From Clostridia bacterium (GTDB lineage: Bacteria > Bacillota > Clostridia > Oscillospirales > Acutalibacteraceae): a stretch of DNA of 64,000 nt. Positions 27,610-35,602 of this stretch are shown here, in pieces. The stretch is taken from the NCBI GenBank assembly GCA_017625435.1, contig JAGAKX010000013.1:1-64000 (forward strand). The letters are read 5' to 3'. A program made the position numbers and the translations under genes. The notes below the pieces were generated by a model. That model had not been told where the DNA came from and searched no databases. It saw nothing but the letters and a program-made list of their open reading frames with translations. How positions within the stretch are numbered: the first letter of the stretch is position 1; each line of letters begins with the position of its first letter.

Positions 27610-28446
27610 ATGTTATTACCTCAGTTTTATATTGATGACATTATAAAAAATGCCCTTAAAGAGGACATAAATTACCTTGATACCGCAACGGCTTACGTTA
27701 TTCCCGAAACTGCCGTAACAACCGCAAAATTCGTTTCCAAGGCACAGGGAGTTCTTTGCGGAATCGAGGTCGCAATGAGAGTATTTACCCTTCTCGATCC
27801 CGATGTTCAGTACACGCTTTACAAAAAGGACGGAGACAAGGTTGAAAACGGCGACCTTATTGCAACAATGAAGGGCAAGGCTTCAATGCTTTTACAGGGT
27901 GAAAGAACAGCCCTTAATTTACTTCAGCACATGTCCGGCATTGCAACTGCCACAAATGAATGTGTTGAGCTTGTAAAGGGAACAAATGTAAGCATTGCAG
28001 ATACAAGAAAAACCCTTCCCGGCCTCAGAGCTTTACAGAAATATGCAGTAACCTGCGGCGGAGGAAAAAACCACCGCTACAATCTTTCCGACTGTGCAAT
28101 GCTTAAGGACAATCACATTGATGCAGGCGGCGGCATTACCGCAACAGTCAGGGCTCTTCGGGAAAAAATCGGTCACACGGTTAAAATTGAAGTTGAAACA
28201 AGAAATATGGACGAGGTCAGAGAGGCAGTTGCAGCAGGAGCCGATATCATAATGCTTGACAATATGACGACTGAGCAGATGAAGGAAGCAGTAGCCTACA
28301 TTGGCGGCAGAGCTCTTACCGAGGCTTCGGGTAACATTACCGCAGAAAACATCAGAGAAAAGGCATCTTCCGGCATTGACATAATTTCAATGGGCGCACT
28401 TACCCACTCCGTAAAGGCCTTTGATATCTCAATGAGAATCGACTGA
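27610..28446 (+). CDS. nadC: Nicotinate-nucleotide diphosphorylase (carboxylating)
   Basis: This 278-residue protein carries the family motifs GERTALNLLQHMSGIAT, ADTRKTLPGLR, KNHRYNLSDCAMLKDNH and IKIEVE-type strands (VKIEVETRN), then LDNM and EASGNI. It converts quinolinate and PRPP to nicotinate mononucleotide, the third step after NadA/NadB. The start is the ATG at 27610, after AAAGGAGACAAAT. It overlaps the phosphoesterase gene by one base (TGATG). Confidence 0.95.
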   Translation: MLLPQFYIDDIIKNALKEDINYLDTATAYVIPETAVTTAKFVSKAQGVLCGIEVAMRVFTLLDPDVQYTLYKKDGDKVENGDLIATMKGKASMLLQGERTALNLLQHMSGIATATNECVELVKGTNVSIADTRKTLPGLRALQKYAVTCGGGKNHRYNLSDCAMLKDNHIDAGGGITATVRALREKIGHTVKIEVETRNMDEVREAVAAGADIIMLDNMTTEQMKEAVAYIGGRALTEASGNITAENIREKASSGIDIISMGALTHSVKAFDISMRID

Positions 28447-29312
28447 TGAAGAACTTATCAAAAAAACAGAAAATCGTTATAACCGTACTGGCTTCTGTTT
28501 TTCTTATTCTGTTTTCCGTTTACTGTGTTTACGAAAACAATATGCTGACTGTAACGGATTATGAAATAACAAACGAAAAGCTTCCCGGAAGCTTTGACGG
28601 CTTTACGGTTGCACAGATTTCCGATTTTCACAATACCCGCTCGGATTTTCTGAGAGAAAGTGTTCTTGAAGAGGTACAGAGACTGAACCCCGATATAATT
28701 CTGATTACGGGAGATTTTATTGATTCCAGAAAGCCGAAAACGGAGATTTCCCTTGCCTTTGCGAAGGAGCTTGTAAAAATTGCTCCCGTATATTTTGCCC
28801 CCGGCAATCACGAGGCAAGAATTCCCGAAATATACGGCCCCTTTGAAGAAGAGCTTCGCCGTATCGGTGTAAGCGTACTTCGTAATTCCTCAAAAAAAAT
28901 CAACCTCGGCGGTGAAGAAATAAACATCATCGGTGTTGACGATGCCACCTTTTACGGCACACAGGATAAATTTATTTCTACTGCGGAAGCGATAAATGAA
29001 ATAAGCTACGACAAATATCTGTTCACAATCGCACTTTCCCACCGACCGGAGGTATTTTCTGTTTATACAGAGAAAAAACTGGATCTTGTATTTTCGGGAC
29101 ATCACCACGGCGGACAGTTCAGAATTCCGTATCTCGGCGGACTTTATATGCCCACAGAGGGCTTTTTTCCCGACTACTGCGAAGGAGTACATACGGAAAA
29201 TAACACAACAATGGCAGTAAGCCGCGGAATCGGCAACAGCGCATTCCCCATAAGGATAAACAACCGTCCGGAGCTTATTATCGTTACACTCAAAGCAGGA
29301 ATAAACGATTGA
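28446..29312 (+). CDS. Membrane-anchored metallophosphoesterase
   Basis: This 288-residue protein has an N-terminal membrane segment (10-27) and a calcineurin-like core: ISDFHN, ITGDFID, PGNHEAR, SHRPEV and FSGHHHGGQ. Such YkuE-like proteins hydrolyse phosphate esters, possibly lipids, at the outer face. It is translationally coupled to nadC (TGATG). The last codons form a perfect stem with the sequence just after the stop (see 29298-29420). Confidence 0.9.
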   Translation: MKNLSKKQKIVITVLASVFLILFSVYCVYENNMLTVTDYEITNEKLPGSFDGFTVAQISDFHNTRSDFLRESVLEEVQRLNPDIILITGDFIDSRKPKTEISLAFAKELVKIAPVYFAPGNHEARIPEIYGPFEEELRRIGVSVLRNSSKKINLGGEEINIIGVDDATFYGTQDKFISTAEAINEISYDKYLFTIALSHRPEVFSVYTEKKLDLVFSGHHHGGQFRIPYLGGLYMPTEGFFPDYCEGVHTENNTTMAVSRGIGNSAFPIRINNRPELIIVTLKAGIND

Positions 29313-29420
29313 TTCGTTTATTCCTTTAATGATATTCATTCCTTCGGAATGAGTGATATTATTGCTTTCGCAATAGTGATATTGCCCTACAGGCAGTGAT
29401 ATATTTTCCTTCGGAAAATG
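29298..29420 (+). repeat. Hairpin array 1 with GTGATAT linkers
   Basis: Five hairpins occur in a row. The first, GGAATAAACGA/TCGTTTATTCC (29298-29308 with 29314-29324), encloses the phosphoesterase stop codon. Then TCATTCC/GGAATGA, TATTGC/GCAATA, TGCC/GGCA and ATTTTCC/GGAAAAT (29403-29409 with 29413-29419), mostly with TTC-type loops. The four small hairpins are each preceded by the same 7-nt linker (ATGATAT at 29329, then GTGATAT at 29353, 29376, 29396). The rest of the gap to 29510 holds a weaker stem (AAGGC/GCCTT) and the next gene's ribosome site. Confidence 0.9.
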
Positions 29421-29510
29421 TTTCGGAAGGCTCACGCCTTGTTCCGCTTACGCTCTGCCTTATAAAATAAAGTTTCTACAAATTAAAACAACTTCACAGG
29501 AGGATTTTTT

Positions 29511-31454
29511 ATGAGAAACCGTCAGGTACATTTAGACTTTCATACAAGCGGTGCCCTTAAGGTAGGAGAGAAGTTTTCAAAGGAGCAGTTTATTTCTCAG
29601 CTTAAAAACGGACATCTTGATTCAATAACCGTATTTTCAAAGTGCCATCACGGATGGTCATACCATCCCACAGCGGCAAATGAGATGCATCCCGGTCTTT
29701 CCTTTGACCTTTTGGGAGCACAGCTTGAAGCCTGCAGGGAGGCAGGGGCCAACGCACCCGTCTACATTTCCGCCGGCTTCGATGAAAAGGATTATGACCG
29801 CCACCCCGAATGGAGATGGATAAAGTCAAAGAATCCGAAAGAGGTTGAAGAGGCACACAATGAAACACATTTCCATCCGCTTTGCTTCAACACTCCTTAT
29901 CTTGAGAAGCTTTGCTCTCAGGTTGAAGAGGTTATGGAAAAATATAATCCCTGCGGTGTTTTCCTTGATATTATTGCCGCCAGGGTCTGCTACTGTGAAT
30001 ATTGCCTCAGAGATATGAAAAAGCTCGGACTTGATTCCGATAATTACGACGACTGTCAGAAATTTGCGGTTATCACTCTCAATAAATATATGGATGCCGT
30101 CAATGCTTCCGTAAGAAAATACAGCGATACCGCTACAATCTTCCATAACAGCGGACATATACCTAAGGGTAATCACACCGTTATCGGCAAAAACACACAT
30201 TTAGAGCTTGAAAGCCTTCCAACCGGCGGATGGGGATATGACCATTTTCCCCTGTCTGCAGCTTACGTGCGTACTCTCGGAGACAAGGAATATCTCGGAA
30301 TGACCGGTAAATTCCACCAAAGCTGGGGTGAATTCGGCGGATTCAAGCATCCCAATGCACTTATATACGAAACTGCCCTCAGCGTTATGAACGGGGCAGG
30401 CTGCTCCATAGGAGACCAGCTTCATTCCTCGGGTGAAATGAATCCTGCAACATACTCCCTTATAGGAAAGGCTTATGCCCGTATAGAGGAAAGAGAGCCC
30501 TGGCTTAACGGTGCCGTTAATACGGCGGATATTGCGGTGTTAAGCGTTGAAGCAACATCAGATGACAAAGAGGCAAGAGCAGACATAGGCGCAAACCGTA
30601 TGCTTCTCGAAAACAAGCTTTTATATAATTTCATTGATGAAACATCTGATATTTCCGGATATAAGCTTCTTATTCTTCCCGATAACTGCAGAATTTCAGA
30701 CGGTATGCTTGAAAAAATCAGCGCCTTTATTGCAAAGGGCGGAAAGGTTCTGGCTTCCGGAGAAAGCATTATAAGAGACGGAAAATTCATCCTTGATACA
30801 GGTGCCGTATTTACGGGTAAAAACGAATTCTCCCCCACCTACTTTGTTCCCCTTTTTCCGACAGTAAACGGAGACACCGCATACATTATGCGCTGTGATT
30901 CCTATAAAATTGAGGCAGCGGACTGCGAGGTCACGGCTTTAAGGGAAAATCCCTATTTCAACAGAGAAAGAGAGCGCTTCTGCTCTCATATGCACGCTCC
31001 CAACAATGAAGAGGAGCGCTTCCCCGCAGTTGTAATAAAGGGTAACGTTGCTTACATTTCCTGGAATATTTTCACGGCATACGGAGAGCTCGGACACCTT
31101 TGCTTCAAGGAAATTTTTACCGATACCGTAAAAAGACTGACAGGTGACAGCCTAACGGTAAAGACAAACCTTCCCGACAAGGCAGTTATGACCCTTACCC
31201 GTCAGGAAAAAGAAAAGAGAAGTATTCTTCATCTTCTTTTTGCCCACACGACGGTAAGAGGCAGAAATACAGAGGTAATTGAAGATACTGTCCCTCTTTA
31301 TAATGTAAACTGTGAAGTAAAATATGATAATAAGCCCTCAGGGGTTTATCTTGCACCCGAAAAGGAAGAAATCCCCTTTGAATATAAAGACGGCAGGGTG
31401 ATTTTCACGGTACCCGTTGTTGATATTCACGCGATGGCTGTAATTGAAGACTGA
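29511..31454 (+). CDS. Glycosidase-like protein (GHL6-type barrel, beta-galactosidase-trimerisation-like domain)
   Basis: This 647-residue cytosolic protein begins QVHLDFHTSGA, with the D-F-H-T-S pattern of hypothetical glycosyl hydrolase (GHL6-like) TIM barrels. A barrel of about 340 residues includes VFLDIIAARVCYC, SWGEFGG and HPNALIYETALS. It is followed by an alpha/beta layer (340-450; YKLLILPDNCRISDGM and GGKVLASGESII) like the trimerisation domain of family-42 enzymes, and a beta-sandwich end. No signal peptide is seen, so it acts inside the cell. The substrate is unknown; L-fucose isomerase at 37072 hints at deoxyhexose metabolism. CACAGGAGG precedes the ATG. Confidence 0.65.
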   Translation: MRNRQVHLDFHTSGALKVGEKFSKEQFISQLKNGHLDSITVFSKCHHGWSYHPTAANEMHPGLSFDLLGAQLEACREAGANAPVYISAGFDEKDYDRHPEWRWIKSKNPKEVEEAHNETHFHPLCFNTPYLEKLCSQVEEVMEKYNPCGVFLDIIAARVCYCEYCLRDMKKLGLDSDNYDDCQKFAVITLNKYMDAVNASVRKYSDTATIFHNSGHIPKGNHTVIGKNTHLELESLPTGGWGYDHFPLSAAYVRTLGDKEYLGMTGKFHQSWGEFGGFKHPNALIYETALSVMNGAGCSIGDQLHSSGEMNPATYSLIGKAYARIEEREPWLNGAVNTADIAVLSVEATSDDKEARADIGANRMLLENKLLYNFIDETSDISGYKLLILPDNCRISDGMLEKISAFIAKGGKVLASGESIIRDGKFILDTGAVFTGKNEFSPTYFVPLFPTVNGDTAYIMRCDSYKIEAADCEVTALRENPYFNRERERFCSHMHAPNNEEERFPAVVIKGNVAYISWNIFTAYGELGHLCFKEIFTDTVKRLTGDSLTVKTNLPDKAVMTLTRQEKEKRSILHLLFAHTTVRGRNTEVIEDTVPLYNVNCEVKYDNKPSGVYLAPEKEEIPFEYKDGRVIFTVPVVDIHAMAVIED

Positions 31455-31468
31455 AAGGAGAAAGGTCA

Positions 31469-32146
31469 GTGGCAGAAATTTTCCCCGTAGCACACATATA
31501 TACGGATTTCCCTTCAAAATTCGGAATACCCCGTCAGAGCGGTCTTGCGAAAACCTCGGGAAAAATAGTTTTCTGCCCTGATTTCCGCAGTCCCGAAGCA
31601 GTAAGAGGCATTGAAGGCTATTCACACCTGTGGCTTATATGGGAGTTTTCCGAGAACAAGGAGAAATCTGCTTCTCTCACAGTAAGACCGCCCCGTCTCG
31701 GCGGCAATGTAAGAATGGGGGTTTTTGCAACACGCTCTCCCTTCAGACCCAATAATTTAGGGCTTTCATCAGTAGAAATCGAAAAAATTGATTATGAGTG
31801 CAAGGACGCTCCCGTAATATATGTAAAGGGAGCAGATATTCTTGACGGCACTCCCCTTTTTGACATAAAGCCCTACCTTCCCTTTACAGACTCACATCCC
31901 GATGCAAAAAGCGGCTTTTCAGGCGAGGTTATGAATAATAATCTTGACGTTTCTTTTGAAAACGGATGTGATAAAAGCATAAAAAATGAAGACCTTGAAA
32001 ATATTCGGAAAATACTCTCGGAAGACCCGAGACCCCATTACCACGGCGACCCCGAAAGGATTTATGCCTTCGAATATTCACACTATAAAATAAAATTCAG
32101 GGTAGAAAATACTACCCTGAAGGTGATTGAAATATCAGATTTTTAA
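31469..32146 (+). CDS. trmO: tRNA m6t6A37 methyltransferase-like protein (TrmO/TsaA family)
   Basis: This 225-residue protein has the TsaA fold signatures FGIPRQSGLAKTSGKIVFCP, GYSHLWLIWEFSEN, GVFATRSPFRPNNLGLSSVE and DGTPLFDIKPYLPFTDS. TrmO N6-methylates threonylcarbamoyl-A37 of Thr tRNAs that read ACY codons. The start is GTG at 31469 after AAAGGAGAAAGG. Its end converges on the gene at 32143 with 4 bp of overlap. Confidence 0.92.
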   Translation: MAEIFPVAHIYTDFPSKFGIPRQSGLAKTSGKIVFCPDFRSPEAVRGIEGYSHLWLIWEFSENKEKSASLTVRPPRLGGNVRMGVFATRSPFRPNNLGLSSVEIEKIDYECKDAPVIYVKGADILDGTPLFDIKPYLPFTDSHPDAKSGFSGEVMNNNLDVSFENGCDKSIKNEDLENIRKILSEDPRPHYHGDPERIYAFEYSHYKIKFRVENTTLKVIEISDF

Positions 32147-32892
32147 CCGACTGAAACCGTTTCCTTTATCGCCGAAGCCGTGTTCTTTTTTTCCTTTTTT
32201 TTGAGGAAGAAAAAAAGAAGAGCGGCACATAATGCACAGCCTATAACAGCATAGAACATATCAACATTCGTATCATATACAGGGGCTTGAGCCGGCATAT
32301 TCTTGGGCATACCGAAGATTTTAACAAAAAACATTGTTTCATCGGGAACCATATAATAGCCTTGATTCTGCGAATCCGTTATAAACCAATCGGCAAAAAA
32401 CTCCATAAGCTCCCAGGCAACTATAATTATAAAGGAAAAGCCCACACCTGAAAAGGTTTTGATACCGGAAGTAAGGTGTTCATAGCCCTTGAAGGTCTTT
32501 ATAATTTCGGCACCTATAAATACCACTATACCGCCTGCGGCAACGTGCATAAATTTATCATATTCGGGAACTTCTCCCAGGAATTTAAGACCGTGACCGA
32601 GAAATGAACCTGCAAAAATGAAAATATCTATATATGACTGGGTTCTGAACGATATTTTTGACGTAAAAAGCTTTTTCGGTGAAATAAACCTGAGAATGGG
32701 GATTGCAAAGGAGGCAAGAGTGTTAAGAAGTATCAGGTTCCTCTGATAGACAGCTTCTCCTCTTACTTCAAAAACGACAGCAGTAGTAAGCATCGCAATA
32801 CGAAGAAGCCACCATGCAATGTATTCAGCAAGGGGCAGTTCCTTTCGCATTTCACGGAACTCATAAAGAAATCTGTTTTTCAGCTTTTTCAT
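32143..32892 (-). CDS. DUF2238/YjdF-like membrane protein
   Basis: This 249-residue protein has six to seven membrane segments, and conserved acidic/His positions in YDKFMHVAAGG, WELMEFFAD and DTNVDMFYAVIG, which match the DUF2238 (E. coli YjdF-type) pattern. The function of the family is not known. The start MKKLKNRF at 32892 follows AGAGGACAAT. The ORF extends further upstream, but the ribosome site and a structured leader argue for this start. Confidence 0.65.
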   Translation of the reverse strand: MKKLKNRFLYEFREMRKELPLAEYIAWWLLRIAMLTTAVVFEVRGEAVYQRNLILLNTLASFAIPILRFISPKKLFTSKISFRTQSYIDIFIFAGSFLGHGLKFLGEVPEYDKFMHVAAGGIVVFIGAEIIKTFKGYEHLTSGIKTFSGVGFSFIIIVAWELMEFFADWFITDSQNQGYYMVPDETMFFVKIFGMPKNMPAQAPVYDTNVDMFYAVIGCALCAALLFFFLKKKEKKNTASAIKETVSVG

Positions 32893-32926
32893 ATTGTCCT
32901 CTTTCACTAAAAAATATTTTTCTCTT

Positions 32927-32969
32927 AGGCTGACGGGAGTTGAACACATTACGGTTTCTCTCGTCGCCT
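32927..32969 (-). promoter_or_regulatory. Structured 5' leader of the DUF2238-like gene
   Basis: In mRNA sense, AGGCGACGAGAG pairs with CTCCCGTCAGCCT over about 12 bp with one bulge and one mismatch, closing an 18-nt loop (AAACCGTAATGTGTTCAA). A -10 box TATAAT (complement of 32982-32987) lies just upstream, so the stem begins shortly after the transcription start. It does not match a riboswitch class that I recognise. Confidence 0.5.
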
Positions 32970-33086
32970 GCTCCAAGGGGCATTATATACCTGCAGACAT
33001 TAAAAAGGAACAATTATTTCTCTTTTGTAATAATTTATTAATCTGTGTAACCAAAACTTAAAAATACCCGAAAGCGAGGTTTTTGC

Positions 33087-35420
33087 ATGATAAAGACGGC
33101 AAAGGATGCGGGAGCGGATAATTTCACCCCCTCTGTCCCCCAGTATTTTTCGTGGATCAACAACACAAACGAAGGCTCAACCGAGGAACAAACACTTATA
33201 AATCTTGACTTTTTCAGATACCTTAAAGACACCTACGGTATGGAAATTAAAATCTATGCATGGGATGCGGGAAACTTTGACGGAGCAAGTGAGGGCTACG
33301 GAAACATAAACGGAGAAAAATTCCGCAGTCAGTATCCCGAAGAATATGACAAGGTTGTCGCAAAGGCTAAGGAGTCGGGAATCCGTATGGGACTGTGGGG
33401 CAGTCCCGACGGCTACGGCGATGATGCAGAAACCGAAAGAGAGAGATTTGAGTTTTTCGTGCATCTGTGCCGTGACCACAGCTTCGCTCTTTTCAAATTA
33501 GACGGTGTGTGCGGACATCTCAGGCCCGAAAAGGCAGAGCTTTTTGCAGAAATGCTGAAGGAATGCCGTAAATATTCCCCCGACCTTATTGTGCTTAACC
33601 ACCGATTGAATTTATTTGAGGCTGAAAAGCACATTACTACATATTTATGGAACGGCGACGAAACTTATGTTGACGTAAGCCAGGGAAATAATAACACCTG
33701 TATGCACCACAGAGGATTTATGTTTGAACGAGGCCACACGGACAACCTTGAAAGACTTGCAGAGGACCACGGCGTATGCATTTCCTCGGGTATTGACTAT
33801 TTTGAGGATGAGCTTATATATCAGGCATTTAACCGCTCTCTTATTTTAGCTCCCGAAACCTACGGAAATCCCTGGTTTATGAGAGACGACGAGCTTCCCG
33901 AATTCGCCCGTGTATATAATCTTCACAAAAGAAACGCTTCAATTCTCGTAAACGGCTTGCTCTTGCCCGAGAGCTACGGAGCAAACGCCTGCTCAAGAGG
34001 TACCGATACAAAACGCTTCATTTCGACGGGAAACAATTCCTGGGAAGAAAAGACGGTTACAATTAAATTAGATACCGAAATCGGTATAAGCACCGAGAAA
34101 AAGTTAGCAGTAAACATTCATCATCCCTATGAAAAGCACCTTGGTGTTTTTAAGCCCGGTGACAAGGTAACAATCCCCCTTATGCCCTTCCGTGCAACGC
34201 TTATTGAGGTTGCAACGGAAGAAGAGGCAGAGCCTATGCTTAAAAACTGCGAATACAGAATAGTAAAGGAATCATCAGACGGCACCCCTGAAGAGGTAAA
34301 GCTTCTCACGGCAGGTAAGGATGATATCCTTCTTTATAAAAACGGTGAAGAATTCTTCTTTATGACGGGCGAAGACACCGATATAAAGGAAAGGGCTCCC
34401 CTAAAAATCGGTACTCTCGGAAATCTTCAGAAAAATCCCGCAAACGGAGAGTTTCTTTACGAAAGCGCAATGTTCGCAATAACTAACGACTGTCTTGAAA
34501 AAAGAAGCATTCTCCGTTCCGGCGACACTAAGATTCCCGAAGTAAAAAAAGCAAGGGATGCCTTCTTCGGACAGAAGCTTTATAAATTAAGAGGTCTTGA
34601 GGCGGAGAATATGTTTGACGGAAGAGCTGACACCTTCTTTGATTCTCAGTCAAAGACCTATTGCGACAACAATCTCCGTATAGAAAACGGCTGTCTCAGA
34701 GTAGATTTCGGCGAAGAAATTTTCTGCGACAGCATTGAAATAGAATTTTTCTCGGGAGATTACCCCACAAGAGAGGTTGAAGTTCAGTCAGTCCCTCTGA
34801 AGGCAGAATATTCCGTAAATCTTGAAAAATGGCAGGCGTCCGAAGACGTTATTCTTACTGAAAAGGAAAAATACACAGAAGAGATTATCCGTTTTACCGT
34901 TCATACCACCTATAACCTTCCCGGTAAGAAAATGATATCCTCTTATGAAGTACACGATACCTTAAGATATATCCGTATTGCTCACCCCGTTGACAGAATT
35001 TTTGCCGTGAGGCTCTTAAAGGACGGAAAGGAAATTAAGCTTTCCGCTCCCTTTGCAAACAATATGCAGGCACACTACCGCTATAAGCAGACAAGAGCGG
35101 TTATTTCGGGAGAGATTACCCTGCCGGATTACAAAGCTCTTCCCCGCCTTGCTGTTGCCGTTGAAGGTGAGCACGGAACCGAAGGAGTTTACTGTGTTGC
35201 GGAAATTGACGGTAAATTCTTCGGCTTCCCCGAAAGAGCACCGGAATATAAGGCAAACCAATGGGAGCACAGCGTTGTCAACAAGAACAAAAACAACACC
35301 TTCTTCTTAACCCTTCCCGAAGGACTTCAAGGGAAAACCATAAAGCTCTACGCAGTTTTCTCGGACTACAATAAAGCCCGTAACTGCACCTGCGACGTAT
35401 ACCTCACACCTATACATTAA
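33087..35420 (+). CDS. Uncharacterised TIM-barrel glycosidase-like protein
   Basis: This 777-residue protein has a barrel in its first 320 residues: WINNTNEGSTEEQ, IKIYAWDAGNFDG, GIRMGLWGSPDGYG and FALFKLDGVCGHLRPEKA, where LDG at the end of a strand resembles the nucleophile position of clan-D enzymes (GH27/36/31-like). Residues 320-400 form a beta domain (NSWEEKTVTI..); 500-640 resembles a carbohydrate-binding beta-sandwich (FDGRADTFFDSQS, LRVDFGEEIFCDSIEIEFFS). No signal peptide is present. The start has a modest site (GCGAGG) and the N-terminus begins abruptly, so the family's first domain may be absent. Substrate unknown. Confidence 0.65.
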   Translation: MIKTAKDAGADNFTPSVPQYFSWINNTNEGSTEEQTLINLDFFRYLKDTYGMEIKIYAWDAGNFDGASEGYGNINGEKFRSQYPEEYDKVVAKAKESGIRMGLWGSPDGYGDDAETERERFEFFVHLCRDHSFALFKLDGVCGHLRPEKAELFAEMLKECRKYSPDLIVLNHRLNLFEAEKHITTYLWNGDETYVDVSQGNNNTCMHHRGFMFERGHTDNLERLAEDHGVCISSGIDYFEDELIYQAFNRSLILAPETYGNPWFMRDDELPEFARVYNLHKRNASILVNGLLLPESYGANACSRGTDTKRFISTGNNSWEEKTVTIKLDTEIGISTEKKLAVNIHHPYEKHLGVFKPGDKVTIPLMPFRATLIEVATEEEAEPMLKNCEYRIVKESSDGTPEEVKLLTAGKDDILLYKNGEEFFFMTGEDTDIKERAPLKIGTLGNLQKNPANGEFLYESAMFAITNDCLEKRSILRSGDTKIPEVKKARDAFFGQKLYKLRGLEAENMFDGRADTFFDSQSKTYCDNNLRIENGCLRVDFGEEIFCDSIEIEFFSGDYPTREVEVQSVPLKAEYSVNLEKWQASEDVILTEKEKYTEEIIRFTVHTTYNLPGKKMISSYEVHDTLRYIRIAHPVDRIFAVRLLKDGKEIKLSAPFANNMQAHYRYKQTRAVISGEITLPDYKALPRLAVAVEGEHGTEGVYCVAEIDGKFFGFPERAPEYKANQWEHSVVNKNKNNTFFLTLPEGLQGKTIKLYAVFSDYNKARNCTCDVYLTPIH

Positions 35421-35455
35421 TTTCAGAAGCCGCAGGCAATCAGGCAAAAAAGTCA

Positions 35456-35491
35456 AGGACATCTGTTCCCCGTTCTGCGGACAGATGTCCT
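35456..35491 (+). terminator. Terminator after the 777-residue glycosidase-like gene
   Basis: AGGACATCTGT (35456-35466) pairs with ACAGATGTCCT (35481-35491) with an inner CCG/CGG extension, followed by CTTACTTTCTTTTC. The uridine run is interrupted, so it may be weak. Confidence 0.7.
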
Positions 35492-35602
35492 CTTACTTTC
35501 TTTTCAGAAAATTTCAGTATTTTTCGTAATTTGTGCAACATTTTACTTATATTTTGCGTCTAATATAATGAAAGGTATTGAGAAAACAAAGGAGGTCTCC
35601 TT

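Noticed and set aside
29298-29420. CRISPR array at the hairpin loci
   Set aside because: Units are 20-25 bp palindromes with 7-nt linkers; there are no 25-40 bp repeats with unique spacers and no cas genes.
29298-29420. Plain rho-independent terminators as explanation of the arrays
   Set aside because: The stems lack T runs, and five in series with a constant linker exceed what a terminator needs. The adjacent stop-codon stem may still aid termination.
32927-32969. Known riboswitch (fluoride, c-di-GMP, preQ1, ZTP) upstream of the DUF2238-like gene
   Set aside because: The conserved cores of these classes could not be matched; only a simple long stem is supported.
33087-35420. Frameshifted or 5'-truncated pseudogene
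   Set aside because: The N-terminus is abrupt, but the frame is intact over 777 codons, a ribosome site exists, and no matching coding sequence lies upstream.
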